DNA from: Neurospora intermedia
Lineage: Eukaryota > Ascomycota > Sordariomycetes > Sordariales > Sordariaceae
Length of the DNA stretch: 64,000 nucleotides
Reading direction: 5' to 3'
Assembly (NCBI GenBank): GCA_037102815.1
Contig: BTPP01000004.1
Span: forward strand, 4,402,001 to 4,466,000
The notes beneath the pieces were generated by a model. It did not search any database, was not told where the DNA came from, and worked only from the letters and a program-made list of their open reading frames with translations. Of the stretch, positions 10,590-21,987 are shown piece after piece. Position 1 is the stretch's first letter. Each line of letters starts with the position of its first letter. The position numbers and the translations under genes were made by a program.

Positions 10590-13500
10590 TCAAAAATAAA
10601 ACTGCTGTTGAGGTGGTTGGCCAGGTGGTGGGTGGGCTAGAAAGTCGAAGTTCATCGTGTCTACGCCGGTGTTGAAGGGGTCGGGTGATTCTAAACACAG
10701 CGTCGCTTTATGTCAGCCTGCGAAACCCAGGCAGGAAAGGTGAGGAGGCAAGAAAAGGACAGAGAGGAGAAAAAAAAAAAAAAACTAACCCCAAAAGATC
10801 GAGTCGTAAAGATCCATCGGCGACATATAAGTAGCCGGATCAAACTGCGACATGTCCTGCGGCATCACACCTCCACCCGGGCCCGGACCGGCGCCGGCAG
10901 CGGCACCCGGTTGTTGGAGTGGTGGCATGTTGTACGGTACCCTAGGTAATCACCTTGTTAGCATCACTTCCACAACCCCAGTCAGATCCGCGATAGAAGG
11001 AAAGACATACCCTCCCTGATACTCCGCCCCCGTCCCTCCCAACTGAGACTGCCCCCCATTTTGCTGCTGCATCTCCGCCATCGCCAACGCTGCACTCTGA
11101 TGCGGATCCAACGGTCCCGTCGCTCCCAGCTGCTGCTGAACCCCCCCTCCTCCTGCTCCTCCTCCTCCTCCTCTTCCCTGCTGTTCCTGCCCAAGACCAT
11201 ACAACGGATATCCATTGGGAGGCAGCCCCGCAAGCTGGCTGATCTGCAACGGCGTCCTCAACCCCGACGCCGGGCCGGAAATGCTTGCCTCGCGCTTAAT
11301 CCCCGCAGGTCCCACGACCGATCCATGGTCGTAGATATTTTTGAGCGCCGTCAACGCGCGCGACAGCGGGCCCGAGAGCTCAATGTCGTGATCAGACCTC
11401 GGGATGTGCGGCTGCGGCGAGGTTTGCTCTTTAGCCGCTGTGGCGGACAGGGCCGAGATCAAATCGCCTTGGAGCTGGCGTACTTCCGGGTCAGCTTTGG
11501 TCTCGCCGAGGATCCCCAGCAGAACGGCCGACGACAGGCCGTGATAAGTAAAGGCCCAGGAGCGCGTGGGGATCACCGAGAGCTGGTGCATGGCGAGGAA
11601 CATGCGGACTGTTTCCGTCAGGTTTTCCTTGCATTTGTCGGCCAGGTACTTCTTCTGGGACTTTTCGAGCTGGTTGTTTTCGCGCTGGAGGGCGGGCCGG
11701 CAGCAGACGGAGACGATGAAAGAGGTGTGCAGTCTGATGGCGTAGTGCTGCAGGCGGTCCATGGCGGATTTGCAGGCGTCTTTGGTCCGGAGTTGTACAA
11801 AGAGTTTGTCTCGTATGCTTTCCACGTCCGCGCAGTTGGTCAGGATTTGGTTGTAGGAGGCGGTGGCAGTTGCATCGGGGTTCAGGCGTTGCGATATGAT
11901 TTGATTTAGATGGTACATTGCTTCGAGATAAGACCATCCGTCTGTCTCGGCGTTCGGTGAAAGGGGGATAGGACAACAAGCGATGTTGGTCATTGGTGAT
12001 CGGTCAAAAGATAACGAAGTGAGCGTATCGTGCCAGAGGCAAGTCCACCTAAGGGCAAAAAGTTAGTATGGGATAGGAGTTTCAAACATGGTGAATCGTA
12101 CCAAAGTCTCCTCCTAGACATTTCCCTCTTCACAATCTCGGGCGACTGACGGCCGTCAAGAACCTGTGGACGGTGAAGGCCAAGCGACTGTGCCAATCGA
12201 CATGTAAGTCCTAGCAAAGCCCAGGAAGCTTCCGCTTTCATGTCATTGAGTAACACGAAGCTCGTCATCAACATAGCTTGTATTGAGTCCAGGTTCGGCC
12301 TAGACCAGGTTAGCGGTCGAGTAACTGACTTTGATCGAACAAGCGTCCAACATACCTTAAGAGAAAGTTACCCAGCCTGAGAAAGTGGAAAGAAATTTGG
12401 ATATACTTTTGCGCATCTCTTGTTCGGATATGGTATGGGGTCTCGTGGTACTGTGAGCCAACCGCAAGGACGGCGAAGAGAATGGCGAGCCATGATGCAG
12501 AGACTGGTTTTGTTGTCTTTGTAGTGGCTCTTGCGTTCTTTGCTCTGTCTTCAAGATAGATCATCAACCGGGACTCGAGGTCGTCAATGTCGATAACGAA
12601 GCCCCAGAAGGGCTGGGGGATTTCCTTGTAGGTTCGGAAAAGTCTACAGGGGTGTCAGTCTATGTCTCTCTCCAGATATTAGGTGAGGGAGGGTAAGATT
12701 GCGCACTTCATGACCTCCCGGTCGGAAGGCAGTTCATGAGATATATCGGACGTTAGCCTGTCCAAGTGGCGGGAGGACATGAGCGGAAAGGGGGCCGAGT
12801 TATCGAGCCCCAATAGGGAACGCATGTCTTGGCGTATAAAGCTCACGTCCTGTGGTTCATCGGCTGCGGTTTGTTCCCTTAGAAGCGCTGGGATGCTATT
12901 CTGGCCAACATAACGCGTGATCTCCACGGCTTCGGGCTCTAACAGAATGGTTAGATGTGACCACCAACCTTGGGGAGATGTGTATGGAATTGGGGAGCTG
13001 TGTGACACACCGTATGTTCTTATTGATTCGCGGGCCTCATGGCTCAAGCTCCGGCCTTCTTGAGCATCTGGCGAGTGCGGCCTCTTCTTGGAGAGAGAGA
13101 GATCGGTGGAAACAGATGACGGTTTGCCGGATGCTGACTTGTTGGGTTTGTAGGAACAGAGCTGTGGGTGTTCCCGCTTGACGCAGTTTTCACATGGACT
13201 TTTGTTGTCACACTTTACTTTTCTCTGTCTGCAGGGCCAGCAGGCGGTACCTGTAGAGGGGGTTGACGTGAGTAAGAATTTGAATCAAGATAAGGAACTA
13301 AGCATAAATTGTGGGTGGGTCAGGGAAAGCAGTACAGTAGTGTATATGAGTGTCTAGAACCAGAGTTGAGGTGCATCAAGGGGACTTTTGAACCGGATTG
13401 CTGGGACCGGACCCGGGAAGATGGGGGGTCCAAAACAGGTGGGAAGCGTGGGGAAGGTTGGGGGCAATCACACAGCCTCAAAGGGAGAGTGACAAGAGGT

Positions 13501-13699
13501 TACATGTTATCCGGAAAGTGGACGGACAATGCATAATCATGAAGGGAAATACCTGATGATGATGACATGGAAGAGATGAATAACTGAGCAGGACCCACTT
13601 ACCATATCGAACTTTGCGGTGGGAATGGATAATGCGGTTGGCCTCCTCAGGAGTAAGATCCTCGAGGTTGGGGCTCTCATGAGAGTCGGACATGGACAT
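10590..13699 (-). CDS. Zn2Cys6 fungal-specific transcription factor
   Basis: Eight exons close exactly in frame: 13699-13603, 13250-13011, 12938-12707, 12643-12356, 12299-12102, 12048-11011, 10941-10790 and 10690-10590, giving 781 residues. The zinc cluster is C36, C39, C46, C52, C55 and C64, with the basic stretch RQRKVK between the second and third Cys and a PC-ENC second half. Exon 5 and the start of exon 6 encode the Fungal_trans domain signature: NLDSIQAMLMTSFVLLND, LGLTCRLAQSLGLHR, then RRRLWWTCLWHDT and LSFDRSP. The C-terminus is Gly/Gln/Pro-rich and contains MDLYDSIFWESPDPFN, probably an activation segment. The 72-nt intron 13010-12939 has no stop and is a multiple of three, so retention would add 24 residues. 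Target genes cannot be inferred. The first intron is long (352 nt). Confidence 0.9.
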
Positions 13700-15174
13700 G
13701 GCCTTTGCTGTTTCAAGATGACTAAGGTAGGTAGGTATATGAGGTGAGGGCTACACGAGTCGGGGCTGGGCGGAGACGGCGGCAGGATGTGGTCAGCTTT
13801 GGACAGGATGAAGGCCGGAAACCAACGGGGTCCGCCAGACCACCAGCCGACCACTTGTTCTCCTTACTTTCCTAGTCGTCGGTGTGTCTCTCTCTCTCTC
13901 TCTCGTCACTCCTTCGGAATGTGGACGGCTCGGATGGCGACGAACGTAGTGTCTAGTAGCCTCCGTTGGCGTGCCCTATGAGCGTCTGAACCAATGCACA
14001 CACTGCAACAGCGAGCAGCAACTCGGCAGCGCCAAGGGTTCGGGGTCTGGTGGATCCGCGGCTATTCGAGGGGGGACCGGGAGGGAAAGGGAAGGGATTG
14101 ACTGATGGACGGACACGGGCCCTGGATTCCGTCGGGAAAGGGGTGGGTGAGAGAATAGTGTAAGTATGGTTAATATGGGGGGAAATACCGATGCAAATCC
14201 GAAGGGAGGGCACTCCGAGTGATAAAAGAAGCCGAGAAAGCTTTTTTGTAGCAGAGTAGAACTAGGAGGAGGGGTCCTTTGAGGGTCCCGGTTCGGAATT
14301 GGCGGGATCTCTTGACCTTGAGGCCCGTTAACGGGGTCCAGTGTGGAATGGATTGGAACGTCGGCCAGTCAGTGGCGGACTCTGCTGGCGGCATCCGTGA
14401 CGATTCATTGGATGGCTAGCCGGCTTCCGTTAACGGGGCGCGCCTAGTCTCAATAGTGGTGTTGTCCGATATTATCTCTATTGCGACACCTTTCCCAACA
14501 AACATTAGACTCTGGAAAAGTTCACTTCCTTGGCCAAGCACCGAAATCGAATTCTTGAAAAGTCGGTCTCAAGTCTCCCGTCTCTCATGCTAGGTAGCCC
14601 TACTGCGGACGTAGTGTAGTAGGTCCGAATAGGTTCGTACGCTGTCCCCTTTAGGGTGTTAGTTTAACAGGGAGACAGGGTACAGTCTCTCGGGAACAGA
14701 GACGACCAAGCTTTGTTGTGTGACATCATCTTGAGACCATTCGTCTGAGGGTCCATACACTACAACCATACATGCTGTGAAGAGAGTGGTGGGAGAATTA
14801 GAGGTTATTGGAAGAGTTTCTGAAGAGACTGAGACTGTAGGTACTGTACGTTCATTCATCGGTGCGACGGGAATTGGCACGCATGGGTCGACATTTGCAA
14901 CGTGTTGGTTGCCCGGCATGCACGTCGATACATGTGTCGGCCTGAGACTGTCCAATGGACCAATGGTAAGGCATGAGCAGCGAGTGGGTCAAAGAGGTTG
15001 ATGTTCATGTACACAGTACTCCCATGTAGCAGCGGAAGCATCCGTCCTCGAATGGACATTGCCTAAACCAAGCCAAAACTGGTGTCCATTAAAACCGTTT
15101 TCCCCATGGGGGAACAATTCCCGGCGTAGTATTTGTAAGAGGACCTAGAGGATGATACTATGTAGAACATTTGG

Positions 15175-15273
15175 ATGATGTATCACCGATGTGTCTATGA
15201 ATAGTCTGGGATAAGTCCGGGATGAGTCCGGGATGTGTCCCCGATATATCCATGACTTATCTCTAATTCATCT
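15175..15273. repeat. Diverged 11-bp tandem array, about nine units
   Basis: Successive 11-mers in register start at 15175, 15186, 15197, 15208, 15219, 15230, 15241, 15252 and 15263. The best three are GGGATAAGTCC, GGGATGAGTCC and GGGATGTGTCC; outer units keep the pattern NNGATNNRTCY more loosely. The unit length is close to one helical turn, so repeated sites would face the same side of the DNA. It lies about 1.7 kb upstream of qde-1. Confidence 0.75.
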
Positions 15274-15336
15274 CAGCAAGGCCCAAATGAGTATGACCGA
15301 CAGCGACACCATCACCGGCGCCAGCGTATGAGTTCC

Positions 15337-15369
15337 TGACATATGTTTGACATATGTTAGGCATATGTA
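15337..15369. repeat. 11-bp tandem repeat, three units (TGACATATGTT)
   Basis: Two perfect copies at 15337-15347 and 15348-15358 are followed by a degenerate third at 15359-15369. Each unit contains the palindrome ACATATGT or CATATG. It is the same period as, but a different sequence from, the array 64 bp upstream. Confidence 0.8.
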
Positions 15370-16849
15370 CAATGCATAGAGCATGTGTCGCATATCTGAG
15401 AGCTGCTTGTGACTACCTACCTCTATACAGAGGTAGTAATGTCACGTACCTTACCTCTACACTAGGTATGTATCCCGCACAGTCGCTCATTTTCTGTACA
15501 TAGTAGTGTAGAAGGGAACTAACCCCGCCTTTTGAATCCTGGAGTGTCCCCATTCCACGCCCTTGCCAAGAACCACAACCTCGCAAAAGTGCGCTGACAG
15601 GGCACCGTGCTGCCTGGACCTTTGCGGGCCGTTCCTTCTTGACCGGCGCCAGGCAGCAGACCGGTTGGTTCTTGTTCCTCAAGGTGACGAAGTTGACTTA
15701 AAAAATCCAAGACAACCAGATCCTGGAACCTCTGATCTTCCGTCCCTCGTTTACCCAGACGAAGAAATTTCAAAGTCGTTGTCAGATCAATGGAACCGTT
15801 AAAACAGGACATGTCCGCTCTTTCGTCTCTCATGCCCTCGAACCTCACGTCTTCCACATCTCGTCCGATCCCACCTCCCCACGACCCTGATTCAGCAGCA
15901 ACCTGACCTGTCACTTAACTGTGGACTCCTCCTAGAGTAGGGCTGGCCATCCCCGGGCCCCCTGCAGGTTCTGCAAGTCAAAGCGATGGAAGTGGAAGGA
16001 TGGCCGTTCAGTGGGTGCGGCATACAGCCATTTCCAAAATGGTCTCGTCGCATGCGGAAAAAAAAGGCTACGAGCTTGCGACACCTGTGCGGCCACTGCG
16101 GCTACCCTTCACCACCACCACCAGTGATATCATCACCCATACCACCAGGGCCACTACCGCCGCGCTCTCTTGAACATCGGGCTGAATGTGACCAATTGCG
16201 CCGACAGCGGGCTTTTCGATCCTGTGGGCAGGTTCTTCCACCGGTTTACGCTGATCTAGGAGCGCATAGAGCTGGATTGGGACTATTTACCACTCGAATC
16301 AGTTGACGGCTCGGCGCGATTCTATAACCATCCACCGCGATTGATCGGTCCCTTCACTGTTTCCTGCAACCAAGGTACTCTCCAGATCAGACGAGGCTTT
16401 ATGCCCAGTTCCGGGCGTTGCCAATTATAGCCACAGCACGAAGCTCGCCAAGTTCGTTCGAAATGCTCAAAAGTGTTCACACACTTTGCACAAACAGGAC
16501 CACGAAAAACCACCTTGGCCCGCTCGCGCGAACCGTGTCTTTGAACTCGATCAGCCCCAATCCGAAACCAGGTCGCCTTCCCCGCTGCGCCTGCTTGTGC
16601 CCCTCGATCCCGACTTCGTGAAGCAAACAAGACCGGCGGCTATGGCCAAGGCCCATTCCATAACAATCGGTTAATCGAGGTCAAAAACTACAAGAGATCA
16701 ACGCCGCAGATATCTATACTTGTCGCTCACCCTGACAACCGCAAAGCCTCGAAGCGCAAAGCTACAGTGGTGTTGTTTACTCCCGCACACCTACCGAGCC
16801 TCACGCCCAAGACGCTCCCGCTTTGTAGAAGCTCGAGTCGGGAAATCAG

Positions 16850-16938
16850 GTATATCTCACAGTCGCCTTGTCTTCCTTTTTGGTGGTGGTCGCTTTTATT
16901 ATGCCTTATCGCTAACCCGGTGGTATACTCTACTCCAG
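16850..16938 (+). other. qde-1: Probable 5'-UTR intron of qde-1
   Basis: A GTATAT donor after CAG, a GCTAACCC branch-like site about 25 nt from the end, and a CTCCAG acceptor define an 89-nt intron ending 21 nt before the ATG. Its length is not a multiple of three, so splicing would break the open frame that otherwise extends upstream of the ATG. Confidence 0.6.
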
Positions 16939-16959
16939 GCCCGATCTCCCACGGCACAA

Positions 16960-19900
16960 ATGAACCCTATCACTCCTAGAAAGAGGAATAGCCCCGTCGA
17001 GGAAATCATAAACCGGCTCAATAACGACTACAACCTGGGCATCCAGTGTGTCGCAGACACAACTCTCACCCCCCACCGCCGGAAGGAGCTGGCCGAGAGT
17101 GACGAGGATTTCGGTCGCCATGACAAGATCTACAGAGCCCTGAACTTTCTCTACTGGCGGAAGGATGACTCCCTGAACCAGGCAGAAGCCAACTTCTTCA
17201 TCGAGGCCAAAGCTGCGAGCTCGAACTGGGTGCCCAAACCCCACGCCGACCCTGATACCCTTCCGTGGTCCAAGGAGCCTCCCCGCGCCGCTACTGCCGG
17301 CCAACAATGGGCATTGCAGACTGTGTTGCTCGAGGTGCTTAATAGGTTTATGCCACCTCCCAACAACACGCCAGGTCGAACGTTTGGCAGAACTCTAAGC
17401 GGCCCAAGCGGCCTGAGCCGCCCAACCCCTACCAACACCAAACGAAATGATGAGCCTGCCAATGTCACTTTCGCTGATCCGCCCAAACGCTCGTTGACTC
17501 GCTCTGCTACAGGTCCTCCCACTCACGGCGCGGCGATACCCCTAAAGTTTCCCGATCCAGTGAATACCGGTTCCAAACGACCATCTCTCGAGAGTGAGAA
17601 TCTCAATCAGTGCACCAAGCGGGCTAAGGGCAAGCTGTCTGATAATGTTGCCGCTGCCGCCGCCCCGCCTGTGCCTATTGCGAGCGCTTTGGACAAGGTA
17701 CCGACTCGAAGGCATGCCAATACGAGAGATCCCACGGCGACAGGTTATAGACGAGCGGACCAGGTGGATTCTTTTGATACATCTCAAGACACTTCCTATG
17801 GTTCGAGTGTCTTCAGCGCTTGCCGTCTCAATCAGAGCACTACCCAGAGTAGTTTTGAGGCTCCTCCTTCGCAACCCAGAGAGAAACGGCCTGTGGATGC
17901 CACGGTCTTTGAGTCTGGAAACTTGATTGATTCTCCCAGCAAAGGAAGAACAACCAAGCCTCACATAGAGAACCAGCCCCTTTCATCGTCCTCCCAGGGT
18001 GAAACTTCGTTCAGCACTTACTACGAGTCGTTTCCAAGTTCCAGCGGCGAGGGCGCAATTCCTGAGCCGAGTCGCTCAAATGGACTGACTCGGAGCGAAC
18101 AAAGCGCTCGAACTCAGGTTCAAGTTCATGCACCGGTTGTTGCAGCTCGGCTGAAAAATATTTGGCCGAAGTTCCCCAAATGGCTGCATGAAGCTCCTCT
18201 CGCTGTTGCATGGGAAGTTACCCGACTCTTTATGCACTGCAAAGTAGACCTGGAAGACGAGAGCCTGGGCCTAAAGTACGACCCTTCCTGGTCTACCGCG
18301 CGCGATGTCACAGATATCTGGAAGACTCTCTACCGGCTTGATGCTTTCCGTGGTAAACCCTTCCCAGAAAAGCCGCCCAACGACGTGTTCGCGGCCGCAA
18401 TGACGGGCAACTTTGAGAGCAAAGGTAGTGCCGTTGTTCTTTCTGCTGTTCTAGACTACAATCCGGACAACTCGCCTACTGCGCCCCTTTACCTTGTGAA
18501 GCTGAAGCCGCTCATGTTCGAGCAGGGCTGTCGACTCACCCGTCGGTTCGGTCCTGATAGGTTTTTCGAGATCCTTATACCGTCGCCTACGAGCACCAGC
18601 CCAAGTGTACCGCCGGTGGTTAGCAAACAACCAGGTGCAGTCGAAGAAGTCATCCAGTGGCTCACGATGGGGCAACATTCCCTCGTAGGCCGCCAATGGC
18701 GCGCTTTCTTCGCCAAAGATGCCGGATACAGGAAACCTCTCAGGGAGTTCCAGCTCCGCGCCGAGGACCCGAAACCCATCATCAAGGAGAGAGTCCACTT
18801 CTTTGCTGAGACCGGCATTACGTTCCGACCTGATGTGTTCAAGACGAGATCTGTCGTTCCGGCAGAGGAACCTGTAGAGCAACGGACCGAGTTCAAAGTT
18901 AGTCAAATGCTGGACTGGCTACTGCAACTCGACAACAACACTTGGCAGCCGCACCTCAAGTTGTTCTCCCGTATCCAGCTCGGTCTGAGTAAGACATATG
19001 CCATTATGACATTGGAGCCTCACCAGATCAAACACCACAAGTCCGATCTTCTTTCACCTTCAGGCACTGGCGAAGTGATGAATGACGGTGTAGGCCGCAT
19101 GTCGCGAAGCGTGGCCAAGAGGATACGCGATGTTCTCGGTTTGGGTGATGTGCCCTCTGCTGTGCAAGGGCGGTTCGGTTCGGCCAAGGGAATGTGGGTT
19201 ATCGACGTTGACGACACGGGCGATGAGGATTGGATCGAGACATACCCGTCCCAGCGCAAATGGGAATGCGACTTTGTTGATAAACATCAACGTACCCTCG
19301 AAGTCCGGAGCGTGGCTTCTGAACTGAAGTCAGCTGGTCTCAACCTGCAGCTGTTGCCTGTCCTGGAAGATAGGGCCAGGGACAAGGTAAAGATGCGCCA
19401 GGCAATCGGTGACCGTCTCATCAACGATTTGCAACGACAGTTTAGCGAGCAAAAGCATGCTTTGAATCGCCCAGTGGAATTTCGCCAATGGGTTTACGAG
19501 AGTTATTCCAGTCGCGCAACTCGAGTCAGCCACGGCCGTGTGCCTTTTCTTGCTGGGCTACCCGACAGTCAAGAAGAGACACTGAACTTCTTGATGAACA
19601 GTGGGTTCGATCCCAAGAAGCAAAAGTTCTTGCAAGACATCGCCTGGGATCTTCAAAAGCGGAAATGTGACACGTTGAAGTCCAAACTGAACATCCGTGT
19701 CGGTCGATCAGCATACATCTACATGATTGCCGATTTCTGGGGTGTGCTTGAGGAAAATGAAGTTCATGTCGGTTTCTCCTCAAAGTTCAGAGATGAGGAA
19801 GAGTCTTTCACGCTCCTTTCGGACTGTGATGTCCTCGTGGCGCGATCCCCAGCCCATTTCCCTAGTGATATCCAACGGGTTCGAGCAGTCTTCAAGCCAG

Positions 19901-21168
19901 AGCTTCACAGTCTCAAGGATGTGATTATCTTCTCTACTAAAGGAGATGTACCGCTTGCTAAGAAGCTATCTGGTGGAGACTACGACGGCGATATGGCCTG
20001 GGTCTGCTGGGATCCGGAGATCGTCGATGGTTTCGTCAATGCGGAAATGCCTCTGGAGCCCGACCTGTCCAGGTACCTAAAGAAAGACAAAACGACCTTC
20101 AAACAACTTATGGCCTCACACGGCACGGGCTCAGTGGCCAAAGAGCAGACTACATACGATATGATCCAGAAGAGCTTCCATTTCGCCCTGCAGCCCAACT
20201 TCTTGGGCATGTGCACTAACTACAAAGAAAGGCTCTGTTACATCAACAACAGTGTGTCTAACAAGCCGGCCATCATTCTTAGTTCACTGGTGGGAAACCT
20301 CGTCGATCAGAGCAAGCAAGGTATTGTCTTTAATGAAGCAAGCTGGGCTCAATTGCGTAGGGAACTGCTTGGCGGTGCACTGTCCCTTCCTGACCCAATG
20401 TACAAGAGCGACAGTTGGCTCGGGCGCGGAGAGCCTACCCACATTATTGACTACCTGAAATTCTCCATCGCCAGGCCTGCGATTGACAAGGAACTGGAAG
20501 CCTTCCACAATGCCATGAAAGCGGCCAAGGATACAGAAGACGGCGCTCACTTTTGGGATCCGGATCTCGCTTCCTACTACACGTTCTTCAAGGAAATTAG
20601 CGACAAGTCGCGATCGTCCGCACTGCTATTCACGACTCTGAAGAACCGTATCGGCGAAGTCGAGAAAGAATATGGCAGGTTGGTCAAAAACAAGGAGATG
20701 AGAGACAGCAAGGACCCGTACCCTGTCCGCGTCAACCAGGTTTATGAGAAATGGTGCGCCATCACGCCCGAGGCGATGGACAAATCCGGAGCCAACTATG
20801 ATTCTAAGGTGATCAGGTTGCTGGAGCTGTCCTTCCTCGCGGACCGCGAAATGAATACATGGGCATTGCTGAGGGCTAGCACGGCTTTCAAGCTGTACTA
20901 CCACAAGAGCCCCAAGTTCGTCTGGCAGATGGCGGGCAGACAGCTCGCGTACATTAAGGCGCAGATGACGAGTAGACCCGGTGAAGGCGCCCCAGCGTTG
21001 ATGACCGCGTTCATGTATGCGGGCTTGATGCCGGATAAGAAGTTTACGAAGCAGTATGTGGCCAGGCTGGAGGGTGATGGATCGGAGTACCCTGATCCGG
21101 AGGACTATGAAGTGCTAGGCGATGATGATCTTGATGGAATTGGTTTCACAGGGAATGGCGATTATTAG
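16960..21168 (+). CDS. qde-1: RNA-dependent RNA polymerase QDE-1 (quelling)
   Basis: A single uninterrupted frame from the ATG at 16960 gives 1402 residues, the exact length of N. crassa QDE-1. The catalytic motif GGDYDGD places the three metal-binding aspartates at 1007, 1009 and 1011, as in the known crystal structure of its core (about residues 377-1402). The first 370 residues are Ser/Thr/Pro-rich and poorly structured; the polymerase core with its two double-psi beta-barrels follows. QDE-1 makes RNA from single-stranded RNA and, with the RecQ helicase QDE-3 and RPA, aberrant RNA from DNA, feeding Dicer and the Argonaute QDE-2 in transgene silencing and qiRNA production. The frame is open upstream for at least 80 codons without a better ATG, and a leader intron precedes the start. 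Confidence 0.98.
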   Translation: MNPITPRKRNSPVEEIINRLNNDYNLGIQCVADTTLTPHRRKELAESDEDFGRHDKIYRALNFLYWRKDDSLNQAEANFFIEAKAASSNWVPKPHADPDTLPWSKEPPRAATAGQQWALQTVLLEVLNRFMPPPNNTPGRTFGRTLSGPSGLSRPTPTNTKRNDEPANVTFADPPKRSLTRSATGPPTHGAAIPLKFPDPVNTGSKRPSLESENLNQCTKRAKGKLSDNVAAAAAPPVPIASALDKVPTRRHANTRDPTATGYRRADQVDSFDTSQDTSYGSSVFSACRLNQSTTQSSFEAPPSQPREKRPVDATVFESGNLIDSPSKGRTTKPHIENQPLSSSSQGETSFSTYYESFPSSSGEGAIPEPSRSNGLTRSEQSARTQVQVHAPVVAARLKNIWPKFPKWLHEAPLAVAWEVTRLFMHCKVDLEDESLGLKYDPSWSTARDVTDIWKTLYRLDAFRGKPFPEKPPNDVFAAAMTGNFESKGSAVVLSAVLDYNPDNSPTAPLYLVKLKPLMFEQGCRLTRRFGPDRFFEILIPSPTSTSPSVPPVVSKQPGAVEEVIQWLTMGQHSLVGRQWRAFFAKDAGYRKPLREFQLRAEDPKPIIKERVHFFAETGITFRPDVFKTRSVVPAEEPVEQRTEFKVSQMLDWLLQLDNNTWQPHLKLFSRIQLGLSKTYAIMTLEPHQIKHHKSDLLSPSGTGEVMNDGVGRMSRSVAKRIRDVLGLGDVPSAVQGRFGSAKGMWVIDVDDTGDEDWIETYPSQRKWECDFVDKHQRTLEVRSVASELKSAGLNLQLLPVLEDRARDKVKMRQAIGDRLINDLQRQFSEQKHALNRPVEFRQWVYESYSSRATRVSHGRVPFLAGLPDSQEETLNFLMNSGFDPKKQKFLQDIAWDLQKRKCDTLKSKLNIRVGRSAYIYMIADFWGVLEENEVHVGFSSKFRDEEESFTLLSDCDVLVARSPAHFPSDIQRVRAVFKPELHSLKDVIIFSTKGDVPLAKKLSGGDYDGDMAWVCWDPEIVDGFVNAEMPLEPDLSRYLKKDKTTFKQLMASHGTGSVAKEQTTYDMIQKSFHFALQPNFLGMCTNYKERLCYINNSVSNKPAIILSSLVGNLVDQSKQGIVFNEASWAQLRRELLGGALSLPDPMYKSDSWLGRGEPTHIIDYLKFSIARPAIDKELEAFHNAMKAAKDTEDGAHFWDPDLASYYTFFKEISDKSRSSALLFTTLKNRIGEVEKEYGRLVKNKEMRDSKDPYPVRVNQVYEKWCAITPEAMDKSGANYDSKVIRLLELSFLADREMNTWALLRASTAFKLYYHKSPKFVWQMAGRQLAYIKAQMTSRPGEGAPALMTAFMYAGLMPDKKFTKQYVARLEGDGSEYPDPEDYEVLGDDDLDGIGFTGNGDY

Positions 21169-21987
21169 TCGGGTTGCTTGGAGGGGGCCGTTGCATTCTT
21201 ATTCTTTTCTGATTTTCCAAGTCTTTGGTGCTGGCATGTTCCCTATGGGTGAGTGCTCATTTTATGGACTTCAATGATGGAGTTTTCTTTCGGCTTTCAG
21301 ATCTGGCTGAGCAAGCGAGGCGTGGGACATTCAGTTGGTCGCTAGAACATAAAACAAAAATGGGAGACGATATCATTCTCCGTGGCGTGAGAATATTGAG
21401 ATATTTGGGTGCTGTGCTTTGTTTCCATGTCGCCGATGTTCTTTCCTGCTTATTGCCCATGAAGCAGATTTGGTCGAAATCAATAGTAAGCAACCTTGAG
21501 GAAACTATCGATCTCGATACAGACGCTTAAATAGCGTAACCTCCATCCTGGGTGGAGCATCCAAAATCTCCTAGACTCCTTTCAGATCTGTCTAAGTGAG
21601 ATATAGTGCGAAGCGGTTGGTGTTACACTTTGGTATTACATCAACATGACAATTTGAGATAGACACATCCTCCTCCGGTTTTCTTCCGATTGTAACTCTA
21701 CTTGATGATTTTTTCATCTACCCCTGATAAGAACCAATCTGGCAAATCTTTTTGCTGAATGAATGTAGGCCTCTTGAATGTCCCAGGTTTTGACCTTGAA
21801 ACCTTTGATTTTATGTTCTTTTACCGATGTATTGAACTTGAGACCACTTCGACTCTATCTTGGAACTTGAGCAGCAACAATTATCAAGTTTAATTTCGGT
21901 ACCATTTGTAACAAACGGAGTGACCTCACAACTTTATGTGGAAATTCTATACAGGTCCAGAGATACATAACATACACAACAAACACA
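21169..21987. other. Intergenic: qde-1 3' flank and DUF3602 gene promoter
   Basis: An open frame at 21225-21530 (+) has no family resemblance. The rest is AT-richer than the coding DNA, as expected for a 3' UTR and promoter. Confidence 0.5.

Larger units (their letters stand above)
13700..16959. other. Long divergent intergenic region between the Zn2Cys6 gene and qde-1
   Basis: This 3.3 kb separates two divergently transcribed genes. It contains a CT dinucleotide run at about 13888-13904, two 11-bp-period arrays (entered separately) and the qde-1 leader with an intron. Frames at 15519-15914 (-), 15986-16306 (+) and 16322-16630 (-) have no recognisable family, so I do not call genes here. Confidence 0.5.

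Noticed and set aside
11061-11909. 282-codon plus-strand frame opposite the Zn2Cys6 gene
   Set aside because: Arg/Leu/Val-rich antisense frame overlapping a well-supported exon.
16190-16400. Frame fragments near 16190-16400 that read like protein in two successive frames
   Set aside because: Stops within 30-40 codons, no splice signals in phase and no family hit by eye; most likely chance in GC-rich DNA.
16720-16959. N-terminal extension of qde-1
   Set aside because: No ATG, a likely intron inside it, and the ATG at 16960 gives exactly the known 1402 residues.
21225-21530. 101-codon frame after qde-1
   Set aside because: No family, no ATG with good context, and lies where the qde-1 3' UTR is expected.
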